Shown here piece after piece: positions 41,119 through 50,811 of a stretch of 64,000 bases of DNA. The first letter of the stretch is position 1, and each line of letters begins with the position of its first letter. The notes beneath the pieces were generated by a model, which worked only from the letters and a program-made list of their open reading frames with translations, had not been told where the DNA came from and searched no databases. This DNA is from an uncultured Bacillota bacterium (lineage in GTDB: Bacteria; Bacillota_I; Bacilli_A; RF39; UBA660), in NCBI GenBank assembly GCA_958428295.1, contig CAUAFL010000006.1, positions 1 to 64,000 of the forward strand. Direction: 5' to 3'. The position numbers were made by a program, and so were the translations under genes.

Positions 41119-42036
41119 ATGGAAAAAAATGAAATCGATTTTTACTTATACAACATATTAAAAAAACAATTGCAAAAATTCAGAGTTTCAAGCTATGGAT
41201 TATATTCAACACTAAAAAACGTTAATAAACAATTGAATAGTATTATAAAACATTGGAATGATAAAGAATTTCTCGATATAATATTTTTAACAACGATGGA
41301 AGAAGGAAATTTCTATGAGCCAATGGTAAATAAGCATATAGGAAATTTAATAGTATTAGGAGTTAGGAATAGCTTACTAGAAATAATAGCCAGTAATGAT
41401 TATAAAAGTTTTGGCCTGAAAAAGAATATCAAGGATAGCGATATTAAAGAAATTACCAGTACAGCAATTGAGTATTTTAAAAATATTGATTTAGAAAAAT
41501 TATCTTCTAAAATTACTACTGAAGATGATTATTACTATGATACTATTCAAAAATATAAGATTTCATATCAAGTGCTTTCCAAATTAAGTAAATGTTCAAT
41601 TGATCAACTTGAAATAGAATTTCCTCCCATAAAATGCGAACCTTATTTTATAAATGAAATATATTCATCTAATGATAAAGGTACTACTTTAAAAGTAAGA
41701 GAAGTAATGAGTGGCATTAGTGAAAAAATTGATCAAAGTCTTTTAAGCCTTTTAAAAGGAATATTAGAGGAAAAAGCAAGTTTTTTCTATGTTGATTCTT
41801 TTAAATATTTATCAAGAAACTTTGATAAAAATTTAAAAATTTTAGAATTTATTCTTACACATAATGGAATCTTTCTAACAAATAATTATTTTATAAGTAA
41901 TGGATACGTATCAAGACGAAAGGAATTAATTAGAGCTAATCATGGAGATGATTTTAATTTTGAAGCAATCAATTCAATAGAAAATATTTCAGAAAAATAC
42001 AAAGATGAGTTGAAAAAAAACTTTTTAGTTAGATAA
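41119..42036 (+). CDS. Hypothetical protein beside tRNA-His (305 aa)
   Basis: A soluble, helical, Lys/Ile/Asn-rich protein starting MEKNEIDFYLYNILKKQLQ. The long C-terminal half (LLSLLKGILEEKASFFYVDS, LEFILTHNGIFL) may be an abortive-infection or island-type protein, but no motif was recognised. It sits immediately after a tRNA, a common island site, and is followed by a decayed gene. Confidence 0.6.
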   Translation: MEKNEIDFYLYNILKKQLQKFRVSSYGLYSTLKNVNKQLNSIIKHWNDKEFLDIIFLTTMEEGNFYEPMVNKHIGNLIVLGVRNSLLEIIASNDYKSFGLKKNIKDSDIKEITSTAIEYFKNIDLEKLSSKITTEDDYYYDTIQKYKISYQVLSKLSKCSIDQLEIEFPPIKCEPYFINEIYSSNDKGTTLKVREVMSGISEKIDQSLLSLLKGILEEKASFFYVDSFKYLSRNFDKNLKILEFILTHNGIFLTNNYFISNGYVSRRKELIRANHGDDFNFEAINSIENISEKYKDELKKNFLVR

Positions 42037-42219
42037 AAAGGTACTATCACTAAGATAGCAATGAATTATTTATTTGATATATATCATCAAGAATTTAGTC
42101 CAGCTTTATTGAGTGACAATGGTTCCAATCAAAATATAAAGAAAAGTTACCTATAAATTTAATAATTTAAGATTGTTTGAGAGTTAAGAAAAATATAGTA
42201 TAATGAAAAGAATTTTAAA

Positions 42220-42799
42220 ATGAGCAATAAAATAAATTATCCAATTAAATATGCAGTATTAGAATTAAAAAAAGAAGGCGATTGGTCTCTCGGGTACGAA
42301 AATATTACGTAAGGCTTTATCGTTTCAAAATGTTACGTAGTGGAAAGTAATATCGTATATCATTCTGATGGAAGCAATAAAATAACCCATAAAGTGTCTT
42401 CCCTTTTAAAAATATCTCTTCTTTGCAAGAGTCATTTATGACTAGTAGGAAAATATTGGCGAAGAAAATATACCTTTTTATGATGCTTGCAATAGGTCAT
42501 ATCCAGTTAATGCAATTACAAATTTATTTGATTCATATAAAGAGGCTAAAATAGTAGCAGAAAAACAAAATGAAAAATTCAAACATAAATTAATAACAGA
42601 AGTATCTGTATTAAACCCAAATTGGGAGGAACAACTTGAAATATTAAAACAAGAATTTGAACAAAAATTAGAATTATGTTATTTATTTGAACAATTAATA
42701 TTAGAAAAAACAAAAAATACGGATATAAGTGAGCCATTAACCACTGAGAAACAAGAGTCTTTTGTTAGAATTTTAAGACCGGTAAGAAAACAAGGATAA
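42220..42799 (+). pseudogene. Decayed conserved hypothetical gene
   Basis: The ORF begins MSNKINYPIKYAVLELKKEG, meets an in-frame TAA after YENIT (42310-42312), then shifts frame twice, at about 42395 (HK / VFPFKNI) and 42450 (SRK / NIGEEN). It finishes LRPVRKQG at 42799. TTGAGA-N16-TATAAT lies upstream. Joined across the lesions it reads as one protein of about 190 residues. The 42037-42219 stretch holds only a 31-codon ORF of doubtful value. Confidence 0.7.
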
Positions 42800-42829
42800 G
42801 CACCTAAATAGTAATTAACAAATAAAAAT

Positions 42830-42858
42830 AATCGGTAGAACGCTACTACCGATTTTTA
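42830..42858 (+). terminator. Terminator after the decayed gene
   Basis: AATCGGTAG / CTACCGATT stem, 6-nt loop, T-tract. Confidence 0.7.
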
Positions 42859-42947
42859 AATTTTATGAAAGATAATCCAAAAACTAGTATTTCAAGAGAT
42901 ATTAGAAGAATAAATTATATTGATTGGTAAAGAAAAGTATATTTATA

Positions 42948-43406
42948 TCAGTTCAATAACCATATTCCTATTGTTAGATAAGTGGCAAATAAAATCCACA
43001 GTAAATAAGGTAATAATAAATAAGCTGCTAGTTTATCTTTTTGGTAAAATGCTTTTATTAATTTTATAACCAAAAAAACTAATAATAAAATCCATAAAAC
43101 AGCTATCAACCGAAATTTAAAAACAAAAAAGATAATTGACCATAGTAAATTTACCAATAACTGACCATAATAAAGTTTGATTGTCCCCTCCTCTTGTTGT
43201 TTAGTCTTCTTCTGAAATAAATAAAAAGCAAGACCCATTAATAAGTACAGAATCGTCCAGGCAATAGGAAAAACAATTTTAGGTGGTGCCAAAAGCGGTA
43301 AATTTAAAGAACCATAATCCATAGAAAAAGAAATTAAAAAACCAACGATCCCTCCTGCTATTACCGGAAAAAATAATTGAAAAATAGACCGAAAAATAGT
43401 ATTCAT
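42948..43406 (-). CDS. tspO: TspO/MBR family protein
   Basis: A five-helix membrane protein binding tetrapyrroles or sterol-like ligands. APPKIVFPIAWTILYLLMGLA is the TspO signature, with the second block LWSIIFFVFKFRLIAVLWI. 152 aa. The start at 43406 has AGGAAGTG upstream; a longer start is rejected. Confidence 0.88.
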   Translation of the reverse strand: MNTIFRSIFQLFFPVIAGGIVGFLISFSMDYGSLNLPLLAPPKIVFPIAWTILYLLMGLAFYLFQKKTKQQEEGTIKLYYGQLLVNLLWSIIFFVFKFRLIAVLWILLLVFLVIKLIKAFYQKDKLAAYLLLPYLLWILFATYLTIGIWLLN

Positions 43407-43540
43407 GATCAACACTTCCTTTCTAATGATCAATATTAGTATATGAATATAATTTCAAGATTATTGTAGAAATATTTTTGCAAAAAATAGAATAATTGTC
43501 TCCATAGTGGATAACATAATAAAAGAGAAAAGTTAATTTT

Positions 43541-43582
43541 TTAGCATTCTCTATTGACAAGTGCTAAAGGTCGTGTTATAAC
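43541..43582 (+). promoter_or_regulatory. CIRCE-like operator and promoter of hsp20
   Basis: TTAGCATTC-N9-AAGTGCTAA (43541-43567) differs from the CIRCE consensus by one base in each arm. It overlaps the promoter TTGACA (43554-43559), 17-bp spacer, TATAAC (43577-43582). HrcA control is expected. Confidence 0.75.
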
Positions 43583-43602
43583 ATAGTTGGAAAGGAAAGG
43601 TG

Positions 43603-43998
43603 ATGAATAATATGTTACCAAGAAGATTTTATTTTGATAACGCAATTGATCAATTCTTCGAAAGTGAGGAAAGTAAAATGAAGTGTGATATTTATGAAAA
43701 AGACAATATCTATCATGTTGAAATGGATGTACCAGGCTTTACTAAAGACGAAATTAAAGTAGAATGCAATAAAGGAAATCTTGTCATCATAGCTGAAAAA
43801 GAACAACATAATGAGGCTAACGATGAGGATAAAAAATATCTTCGTCGCGAAAGAATTTTTAGTAAGTATTCACGTAGCTTCTACCTAGGAGATATTAACG
43901 AAGAGGAAATTGAAGCAGAATATAATGATGGTACGCTTCATATTACCATTCCAAAAATTGATGAAGAAAAAAACAAAAAATATATTGATATAAAATAA
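43603..43998 (+). CDS. Small heat shock protein Hsp20
   Basis: An alpha-crystallin domain chaperone. MKCDIYEKDNIYHVEMDVPG begins the domain, KDEIKVECNKGNLVIIAEK follows, and YNDGTLHITIPK is the conserved end motif. The start is the ATG at 43603 or 43612; both have GGAAAGG/AGGTGAT upstream. Expression is likely heat-regulated through CIRCE. Confidence 0.92.
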   Translation: MNNMLPRRFYFDNAIDQFFESEESKMKCDIYEKDNIYHVEMDVPGFTKDEIKVECNKGNLVIIAEKEQHNEANDEDKKYLRRERIFSKYSRSFYLGDINEEEIEAEYNDGTLHITIPKIDEEKNKKYIDIK

Positions 43999-44023
43999 AA
44001 AACCTTCACCGGTTTTTTATTTT
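43996..44023. terminator. Bidirectional terminator after hsp20
   Basis: AAAAACC / GGTTTTT stem with a 6-nt loop, between convergent genes. Confidence 0.7.
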
Positions 44024-44412
44024 TGCTTATCATACCAAAATAATATAAAAGTATTAAGAATAACACCAAGCATCACAATCGATAAAATAATAAAATTTGT
44101 TTTAAAATATTCCATATTAACTGTATACAAACTACTTATCTGCAACCGACTATCAAAAAAGAAACGACCAACAATCACACCTAAATAACAGGCAAGAGCA
44201 ATAATAATTAAATTATAACTGATACTCTCTTGAAGTATTCTACGTTGAGTTAATAAACTCCATAAAATAATCAGCAAAAAAAGGCACGTCATAATAAGAA
44301 AAATAATTCCTGCCCAGTGACTTTTAAAAACTAAAGGTAATAAGAAAAAAATCATAATAATATAGAAACCCACGCTAATACTACGAAGATAATAAAGAAT
44401 CTTTCTAAGCAT
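44017..44412 (-). CDS. Membrane protein of four helices (131 aa)
   Basis: Four predicted helices (about 12-30, 37-55, 68-88, 105-125). Not recognised. It overlaps the 3' end of the AAA ATPase gene by 8 bp, suggesting a functional pair. The start at 44412 has GGGGT 8 bases upstream. Confidence 0.6.
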   Translation of the reverse strand: MLRKILYYLRSISVGFYIIMIFFLLPLVFKSHWAGIIFLIMTCLFLLIILWSLLTQRRILQESISYNLIIIALACYLGVIVGRFFFDSRLQISSLYTVNMEYFKTNFIILSIVMLGVILNTFILFWYDKQK

Positions 44413-45337
44413 AACCATAACCCCGATCAAGGCCCTCTTCTATCTCTGTTTTAAAAATTTCCTTAAAACGGACCATTTCCTTTTTTATAACATCAGGATA
44501 AACATTTTTCGTATTTAAAATAGCTTTTTCAATATCAAAAATTGTCACTTGTTGCCGATTATCATAAATAGCAAAAGAAAAAGCTTGTTGTAACATAGTA
44601 AGAGCAATATCTGGATAACGTGAACCAATTTCATAAATACGACGATATTCGCTCGTTAATTCTGTTAAAAATGCCATAATTTTTTGTTGTACATAAGGAT
44701 CATACAATAACTTAGCACCTGTTTTCTTTTCAATCTTAGGCAGCGTTCCCATACAAATAGCAATCGTTTCTTCTTTTGTTGGTTCAGGAACATCAACCTT
44801 TTGAAATCGTCTTACAAACGCCTTATCACGCAAAATATAACGTTCATACTCATCACTAGTCGTCGCTCCTATTACCTTAATATCTCCACGATCTAACCCA
44901 GGCTTAAACATATTAGCAAAATCGAGAGCTTCGCCTTTACTACCCATTAAAGTATGAATTTCATCAATAAATAAAATTAAATTATGATATTGTTTTAATT
45001 CATCTAATAAAATTTGGATTTTGCTTTCTCCCGTATCTGGATCAACACCTAACAAAGCAGAAGTATTAACCTTTACAATTTCATAACTTTTAAGAGCATC
45101 AGGAACATTTCCTAATTGAATACGATAAGCCAAACCTTCTACTAACGCTGTTTTACCAACCCCAGGTTTTCCTACTAAAATAGCAGATTTTTCTGGCGTT
45201 AACAAAATTAACACTAGTTGCTTAATCTCCTCCTCACGTCCGATGGCAGGATTAGTAATGAATTCTTTTTTTGTAAAATTATCGCCATAGCTTTTTAAAA
45301 TACTGACATGACTTTTCCGTATGAGCTCATCATTCAT
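44405..45337 (-). CDS. Single AAA+ ATPase domain, ClpA/ClpB D1-like
   Basis: 310 residues: NPAIGREEEIKQLVLILL, Walker A GKPGVGKTALVEGLA, Walker B LILFIDEIHTLMG, sensor-1 GATTSDEYERY, arginine finger region FVRRFQKVDVPEPTKEET. It resembles the first ATPase module of ClpA/B/C but lacks the Clp_N domain, middle domain and D2. It probably remodels a partner rather than feeding ClpP. The partner may be the coupled membrane protein. Confidence 0.85.
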   Translation of the reverse strand: MNDELIRKSHVSILKSYGDNFTKKEFITNPAIGREEEIKQLVLILLTPEKSAILVGKPGVGKTALVEGLAYRIQLGNVPDALKSYEIVKVNTSALLGVDPDTGESKIQILLDELKQYHNLILFIDEIHTLMGSKGEALDFANMFKPGLDRGDIKVIGATTSDEYERYILRDKAFVRRFQKVDVPEPTKEETIAICMGTLPKIEKKTGAKLLYDPYVQQKIMAFLTELTSEYRRIYEIGSRYPDIALTMLQQAFSFAIYDNRQQVTIFDIEKAILNTKNVYPDVIKKEMVRFKEIFKTEIEEGLDRGYGYA

Positions 45338-45392
45338 AGGAAAACCTCCTTATTCCTACCTAGTATATCATAAAAAAAACAAATAGAAAACC

Positions 45393-45824
45393 TTAAAGTA
45401 CGGTTATTTCATATCCCAAATCAGTCAAAAAATTCAGGTCTTTTTCTTTTACTAAGATAGTCACCTCTAATAAGGAAACACCGACTCTTTCTGCTTTTTC
45501 TATGACATCATAAAAACCAAATTTTCTTAAAAATAACTGATATTCTTCTTCTAAACGTTTAATTTCTGTAACCGAAATAGCAGCTAAACTTTTCTCAATT
45601 ATTTCATCCGTATAAGGAAGAGTATTTTGAATTTTGCCACCTTGTAATTGGAACTTAATATTTGCTAATCTTTGTGGCAAATTTCTAGTAGTAACAGTTT
45701 CCTTTAAAAATTTAATAGTAGCAAGTACTTCACTTTCTCTCTTGAATTGTCTTTTTCCATTAACAGGCACTACTAAAGAAAAAACAAGTATAAAAGAACT
45801 AAGAAACAGAACAATTTTTTTCAT
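45393..45824 (-). CDS. Secreted hypothetical protein (143 aa)
   Basis: Signal peptide (1-26, LFLSSFILVFSLVVPVNG) followed by a helical domain. The start at 45824 follows GAGGTG; an apparent extension upstream has no RBS. Function unknown. Confidence 0.65.
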   Translation of the reverse strand: MKKIVLFLSSFILVFSLVVPVNGKRQFKRESEVLATIKFLKETVTTRNLPQRLANIKFQLQGGKIQNTLPYTDEIIEKSLAAISVTEIKRLEEEYQLFLRKFGFYDVIEKAERVGVSLLEVTILVKEKDLNFLTDLGYEITVL

Positions 45825-45952
45825 TTTTCGACACCTCATTTTTAACATGGTTGAAATAATGAAAAATATGCCTATAATTTTTGATTTAAAAAAATTTATA
45901 AAAACCACTTTGAAAGTCTTAAAAAGAATACTTTTTATATAAATAATCCTAA

Positions 45953-46360
45953 TTATCTATTTTTGATTTTCATAACCGCCTGTGTTAAATCAAGCATATA
46001 CTGTCTTTGCTGTTTCTTTAAATAAAGTTTAGCAAAAGGGCGCATCCATGCATGAGTCACCGTTATTTCCTCTGTAAAATCAAGCTGAACAGCACCATCT
46101 GATAACTCTTCAAAATACCCTTTCCACTGGCCAGTCATATGACTATTCTGTAACTGAAAGCGATATACCTGACAAAATGTTTTCTCGATTATTTCAAAAT
46201 ATGTCGCAAATTCTTTGTTTGTATATTCAATAAAGTGCTTATCATTGATAACTTCGATTCTTTTTATATCACTACGCCATGACCAATCCGTAAGATCGGT
46301 AACCATGTTCCATAAAGTTTCTTTATCACAATCAAATGTTTTTTTAATATTAGCAATCAT
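45953..46360 (-). CDS. SRPBCC (START-like) family protein
   Basis: 135 residues: IKKTFDCDKETLWNMVTDLTD opens the typical ligand-binding helix-grip fold, and a long C-terminal helix (MRPFAKLYLKKQQRQYMLDL) closes it. RBS TTAGGAG. The ligand is unknown. Confidence 0.8.
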   Translation of the reverse strand: MIANIKKTFDCDKETLWNMVTDLTDWSWRSDIKRIEVINDKHFIEYTNKEFATYFEIIEKTFCQVYRFQLQNSHMTGQWKGYFEELSDGAVQLDFTEEITVTHAWMRPFAKLYLKKQQRQYMLDLTQAVMKIKNR

Positions 46361-46386
46361 TTTAACTCCTAACCTTGATTACAAAT

Positions 46387-47061
46387 TTAATTTTTTTCAG
46401 CTTTATTTTTTATTTTACTATATTTTTTCAAAAATTTTTCAGCTTTATTAACCACTGATTGGCGGCTACTATGACAACATTCCTTTATAAAACTCATCAT
46501 TTCCACCTGATAATTTGAATTAGAATAAAGTCTCGTAAAACAATCAATAATATGACTTTTAGCAACTTCTAAGCAAGCGCTTGAAGGTCGACCGTGATTT
46601 AAAAAAGTATGACTAGAAACGGCTAGTAATTGTGGAACAATAATATCCTCTTCCTCTTGATAAACCGATAAAATCTGAGGAACACCTTTCACAACATTAC
46701 TGAATGCAACAACCTCTTGGCTCGTTAAAAAAGAAAGAAACTGCTCTCTTACCGCTAACCATTTTTTATCTTGATCAACACCTAACAAATTAGGTATTGT
46801 CATTAAAAAGCCCCACTGTAAAAAATGATTATCACTATTAAGCAGCGCCACCATTCGATCAAAATAAGGATATACTAACGTTGGTGTTTTTTTACTTAAA
46901 AAACGTATTACCTTTTCCGCCTGATAATGAATAGGTGTTGTATTCTGCTCACAAATACTAAAAAGTTCCTCAATTAACAGGGGATTTTGAGAAAGTTCCG
47001 CAATATAATGTTCAGGCTCCTTCTTTTCTATTAATGCTTGTACTAACTTTTCTTTTGTCAT
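46387..47061 (-). CDS. HEAT-like helical repeat protein (224 aa)
   Basis: Successive helical pairs (AEKVIRFLSKKTPTLVYPYF, DNHFLQWGFLMTIPNLLG) suggest an ARM/HEAT-like scaffold. No catalytic motif. Close to the SRPBCC gene but not overlapping. Confidence 0.55.
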   Translation of the reverse strand: MTKEKLVQALIEKKEPEHYIAELSQNPLLIEELFSICEQNTTPIHYQAEKVIRFLSKKTPTLVYPYFDRMVALLNSDNHFLQWGFLMTIPNLLGVDQDKKWLAVREQFLSFLTSQEVVAFSNVVKGVPQILSVYQEEEDIIVPQLLAVSSHTFLNHGRPSSACLEVAKSHIIDCFTRLYSNSNYQVEMMSFIKECCHSSRQSVVNKAEKFLKKYSKIKNKAEKN

Positions 47062-47140
47062 AAATACCCTCCTATATTAACTATACCACAGACGAATAAT
47101 GTTTCTTATAATTTTAAGAATTTTTTAACTAATTTAACGC

Positions 47141-48142
47141 CTAGTTAAACGATAACAATGAACCTTTAGGAAATACTAATATTACCTCTGTATACCGATT
47201 TTCTTTAGAATTAATACTTATACATATTTCTAAACGCTCACACAATTTTCGAACCAAATAAAGACCCATCCCCGTAGAATTCTCCTTCCTACGATCAGTT
47301 CCCGTAAAACCTTTCTCAAAAACCCGTGATAAATCCGCTTGCTGAATTCCCTTTCCGTTATCACGAATAACTAACGTCACTTGACAAGCTGTCTCCTTCG
47401 CTGTAATCGTTATATTGGGATCTTTTACTTGGTGATATTTAATTGCATTTTGAATGATTTGACCAATAATAAAACGAAACCACTTTTCATCAGTATAAAC
47501 ATTAAACTTTAAGTCTTTAATAATTAAATGAATATTACTTTCTAAAATATAATCTTTATATTTTAATAAAACAGGATGTATTAACTCATCCAAGGACAAT
47601 TTTTCAATAAAATAATCTTTTTCCGTAGTATCACTTCGTGCATAAAACAAAATTTGTTCCACTAAATGATCGATTTTAGCAACTTCTTTTTTTAAACTAA
47701 AATCAGCCCGATTATCAGCATATAACGATAAGGCCGCAATTGGTGTCTTCACTTCATGAACAAAACTTTCAATATATTCTTGATAAGATAGACGTTCTTG
47801 TTCAATTTGACCAATCTTATCATTCATCGCTTTACAAGCTTTTTTTAAAGCATAATAATAACCATAATTAAGCATCTCTTTAGGCGCTTGTAAAATCTCT
47901 GCAATTAAGTACTGTTCTTCCAAATCATCAACCAAAGCAATCAAGCGCCGAACTTGATGACGCTTTCTGCGATAGTCTATGATTAAAAAAAGAAAATAAC
48001 CTCCACCTAATAAACAACTAAATAGAAAAATATATGATTTAGAAATACTTAACAACAAAAAGGTAATAATAAGAAAAAAAGTAAACAATAAAAAGCCTAA
48101 AAGTGCCCAAATTTTCTCTTCCAAATATGCTAAAAAAGTCAT
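47141..48142 (-). CDS. Sensor histidine kinase BceS-like
   Basis: An intramembrane-sensing kinase: two helices in residues 12-55 with almost no extracellular loop, H129 in SFVHEVKTPI, and ATPase boxes NAIKYH, DNGKGI and STGMGLYLVRKL. It overlaps the response regulator by 4 bp. With bceAB downstream, it probably senses bacitracin-like peptides through the transporter. Confidence 0.9.
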   Translation of the reverse strand: MTFLAYLEEKIWALLGFLLFTFFLIITFLLLSISKSYIFLFSCLLGGGYFLFLIIDYRRKRHQVRRLIALVDDLEEQYLIAEILQAPKEMLNYGYYYALKKACKAMNDKIGQIEQERLSYQEYIESFVHEVKTPIAALSLYADNRADFSLKKEVAKIDHLVEQILFYARSDTTEKDYFIEKLSLDELIHPVLLKYKDYILESNIHLIIKDLKFNVYTDEKWFRFIIGQIIQNAIKYHQVKDPNITITAKETACQVTLVIRDNGKGIQQADLSRVFEKGFTGTDRRKENSTGMGLYLVRKLCERLEICISINSKENRYTEVILVFPKGSLLSFN

Positions 48143-48801
48143 ACACGATACCCCTTACCCCGAACTGTCTCAATAAAATTATCTGCCAAACCTAAAGACT
48201 GTAATTTTTTACGTAATCGATTTATATTAACCACTAAAATACTCTCATCCAAATAATATTTATCATTCCAAAGATATTCAATCAACTGATCTTTACTTAA
48301 TATTTTTTGTGGATGTAAAAAGAAATAATATAAAATCCGAAATTCATTACGAGTCAGCTCTACTTTTTTATCATTAAAAGAAACCTTGGCTAAATGTAAA
48401 TCCAAGGTAACGCCTTTTACTGTTAACTCTTTAAAATTCCTAACATCATGCTGCTGAAGTGCTCGCTCAATTTTATGTAATAGTAATGCCTTATCATAGG
48501 GTTTAGTAATAAAATCTGTGCCCCCCATAATAATACTTTTGAGTTCATCCTGTTGAGTATTACGACTAGTTACAAAAATAATGGGAATACTGATGCTTTC
48601 TCTTAAGGTTTTACAAATATGAAATCCATCCAAATAAGGTAGATTAATATCTAATAATAGCAAATCTCCTCTAAAAGTTCTAACCTGTTCAATCACTGTA
48701 TTAAAATCAGTAATTTGAACAACTTCATAGTTTGCATGAGTTAATAAAATTGTCAATTCTTCGCGAATTTTAGGATCATCTTCAATTACTATAATCGTCA
48801 C
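48139..48801 (-). CDS. Response regulator BceR-like (OmpR family)
   Basis: Receiver domain with D51 phospho-acceptor (LLLLDINLPYLDG), then K101-type TKPYDK, and a winged-helix C-terminus (ELTRNEFRILYYFFLHP ... VRGKGYRV). 220 aa. It is presumed to activate the bceAB promoter (see 51743-51778). Confidence 0.92.
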   Translation of the reverse strand: MTIIVIEDDPKIREELTILLTHANYEVVQITDFNTVIEQVRTFRGDLLLLDINLPYLDGFHICKTLRESISIPIIFVTSRNTQQDELKSIIMGGTDFITKPYDKALLLHKIERALQQHDVRNFKELTVKGVTLDLHLAKVSFNDKKVELTRNEFRILYYFFLHPQKILSKDQLIEYLWNDKYYLDESILVVNINRLRKKLQSLGLADNFIETVRGKGYRV

Positions 48802-48837
48802 GCTACCACCTCTTTTTGTTTATTATACCATAACCAA

Positions 48838-50811
48838 TCAAAAACCTAAGTTTTTCTTAAAGCCGAAATAAGTAGCTAAATAGTAAATAAAATAGACAAA
48901 AAGGAATAAAGCACTGCAAGTTATATAAATAACGATATATTGCGTATTACTCATTAAAAAGTTACCAAACACCTTATTTAATGACCAAGTTACTAAAAAA
49001 CTAATCACTAAAGGATAGATTAACGGAAATAGAAAGAAAAGTAATAACTGACAACGGATTGTTTTGAAAATACTTTGCTTATTGAGGCCCAGTTTCAATA
49101 AGACCTGATAACGATAACGATAGTTAGTAGCGTCACTTAAAGCTTGAATGGCAAGAATTGCTCCTACTACTGTCGTAAAAATAAACGCAAGATAAAATAA
49201 AGAAAAAGATAAAATTGTCGTCATTGACTGATTATCAGAAAGAACTTTCCCCCGAACAAACATATTGGAAGTCATATAACAAATTGACTCACCAGTTTGA
49301 TCATCCTTTTGACAAATTCGATGACTAGAAAGACTAGTTAACTTTGTATGAAGTTTTTCATCAGTATCTTCTTTTGTATCTATAATCAAAATATCATCAT
49401 TTTTTTCTAAACCATCTACTGCTTTATCAGGAACAATTAATACATAACCACTACCATAACCATAAACCATTGCATAAAGTTTTTTATCAAATACCTTCTT
49501 TTGTAAAGATACTCCATTACTTAATACAATATTATCAAGAATAGAAACCTCCTGCAAAGCAGAAAATAGTTCACTTGCACAAGATAAATAATATTCATCC
49601 TCTAAAAGCGTGATAGGTTTTTCATTACGTAATTGTAATAAATGATTAAAATCACTAAGTTTTATAACAGTATCATACTGCTTCCAAGGTCTTTGTGACG
49701 AAGGTATTTGTTCGTAAATAACGCCATTATCATTTTTATAGTCTTCATATATAAAACTTTCTCGAATCGTGTAGTCTTCTTCAACCGCTTCTAAATATTT
49801 AGGAAATTCACTGTTAGCCTCATTAACATAGATATCATAAGGCGTCAACATATTCGTTTGCTGTTGTAATAACTCATTAAATAAAGTTGAAACATTTAAA
49901 GATACAAAAGTAAAAACAACCAAAAGGGAAAGGGTACCTAACGTAAAAGCCATGGTATTTATCTTGGAAGTAAACTGCCGTAGAATAAATAAGCGATTTT
50001 TCTCAAAAAGAAACTTTTTGTTCTTTAAAAAGAAAGCTAGCAGCAAATTTCCAAAGGTTAAACTAACACCGTAAATACTTAAAATAAGAAAGATAGTAAT
50101 GCCTATTAGAAGAACAAAATTAGGCTCTACACCCACAGCAAATTGTTGATCAAATAGCCATAAGGCTACCCCACCCACTATTAAAGAAACACAAAACAAA
50201 ATTTTCATTATCCATGGATGTGAAATTTTAGGCTGTTCATTTCTTTTATCTAATGCTAACAAGTCATATATTTTCATTTTTCTAATTCGACGATAAGACC
50301 AAAATAAAACTAATATATATATAACAATAAAATAGACAAAAGATAACAAAACAGGAGTCGATAAATCAGATGTTAAAGTTACCTGATAAGGTTGATTAAA
50401 TACATTCATAATTAAATAACTAATCAAATGACCAAATACAAAACCAACAAAAAAGGATAAAAGTAAGGATAAAAAACCTAACAAAATATTTTCTAATAAA
50501 AACATTTTGGTAATATCCTTTTTTTCAATTCCCAGAACCATATAAGTGCCAAATTCTTTACTACGTTTTTGAAACATAAATTTAATTGTATAATTAATCA
50601 AATAGCTTAACACAAAGACAACAATCACATTGACAAAGATCATTGCTGTTTGAAAATTTTCCATTGAACTAGATAATTGTAAAATATCTTTAGCGTTAGA
50701 AATCAAATTGAAAGAAAACATTAAGGCAAAAGCCAAAGTGATAGTAATAATATAAATTGCATAGTCCTGAAAACTTCTTTTAATATTGCGAAAAGCAAGC
50801 TTGGCTAACAT
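48838..50811 (-). CDS. Bce-type FtsX-like permease BceB
   Basis: 657 residues with ten predicted membrane helices and a large extracellular domain (about 315-520), the hallmark of BceB permeases that work with BceA and sense peptide antibiotics. FtsX-like motifs such as FNLISNAKDILQLSS and EFGTYMVLGIEKKDITKM. It overlaps the bceA gene by 7 bp. Confidence 0.9.
   Translation of the reverse strand: MLAKLAFRNIKRSFQDYAIYIITITLAFALMFSFNLISNAKDILQLSSSMENFQTAMIFVNVIVVFVLSYLINYTIKFMFQKRSKEFGTYMVLGIEKKDITKMFLLENILLGFLSLLLSFFVGFVFGHLISYLIMNVFNQPYQVTLTSDLSTPVLLSFVYFIVIYILVLFWSYRRIRKMKIYDLLALDKRNEQPKISHPWIMKILFCVSLIVGGVALWLFDQQFAVGVEPNFVLLIGITIFLILSIYGVSLTFGNLLLAFFLKNKKFLFEKNRLFILRQFTSKINTMAFTLGTLSLLVVFTFVSLNVSTLFNELLQQQTNMLTPYDIYVNEANSEFPKYLEAVEEDYTIRESFIYEDYKNDNGVIYEQIPSSQRPWKQYDTVIKLSDFNHLLQLRNEKPITLLEDEYYLSCASELFSALQEVSILDNIVLSNGVSLQKKVFDKKLYAMVYGYGSGYVLIVPDKAVDGLEKNDDILIIDTKEDTDEKLHTKLTSLSSHRICQKDDQTGESICYMTSNMFVRGKVLSDNQSMTTILSFSLFYLAFIFTTVVGAILAIQALSDATNYRYRYQVLLKLGLNKQSIFKTIRCQLLLFFLFPLIYPLVISFLVTWSLNKVFGNFLMSNTQYIVIYITCSALFLFVYFIYYLATYFGFKKNLGF

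Noticed and set aside
41038..42900. Integrated element at tRNA-His
   Set aside because: No integrase gene and no repeat of the tRNA 3' end were found downstream; only a small decayed island is supported.
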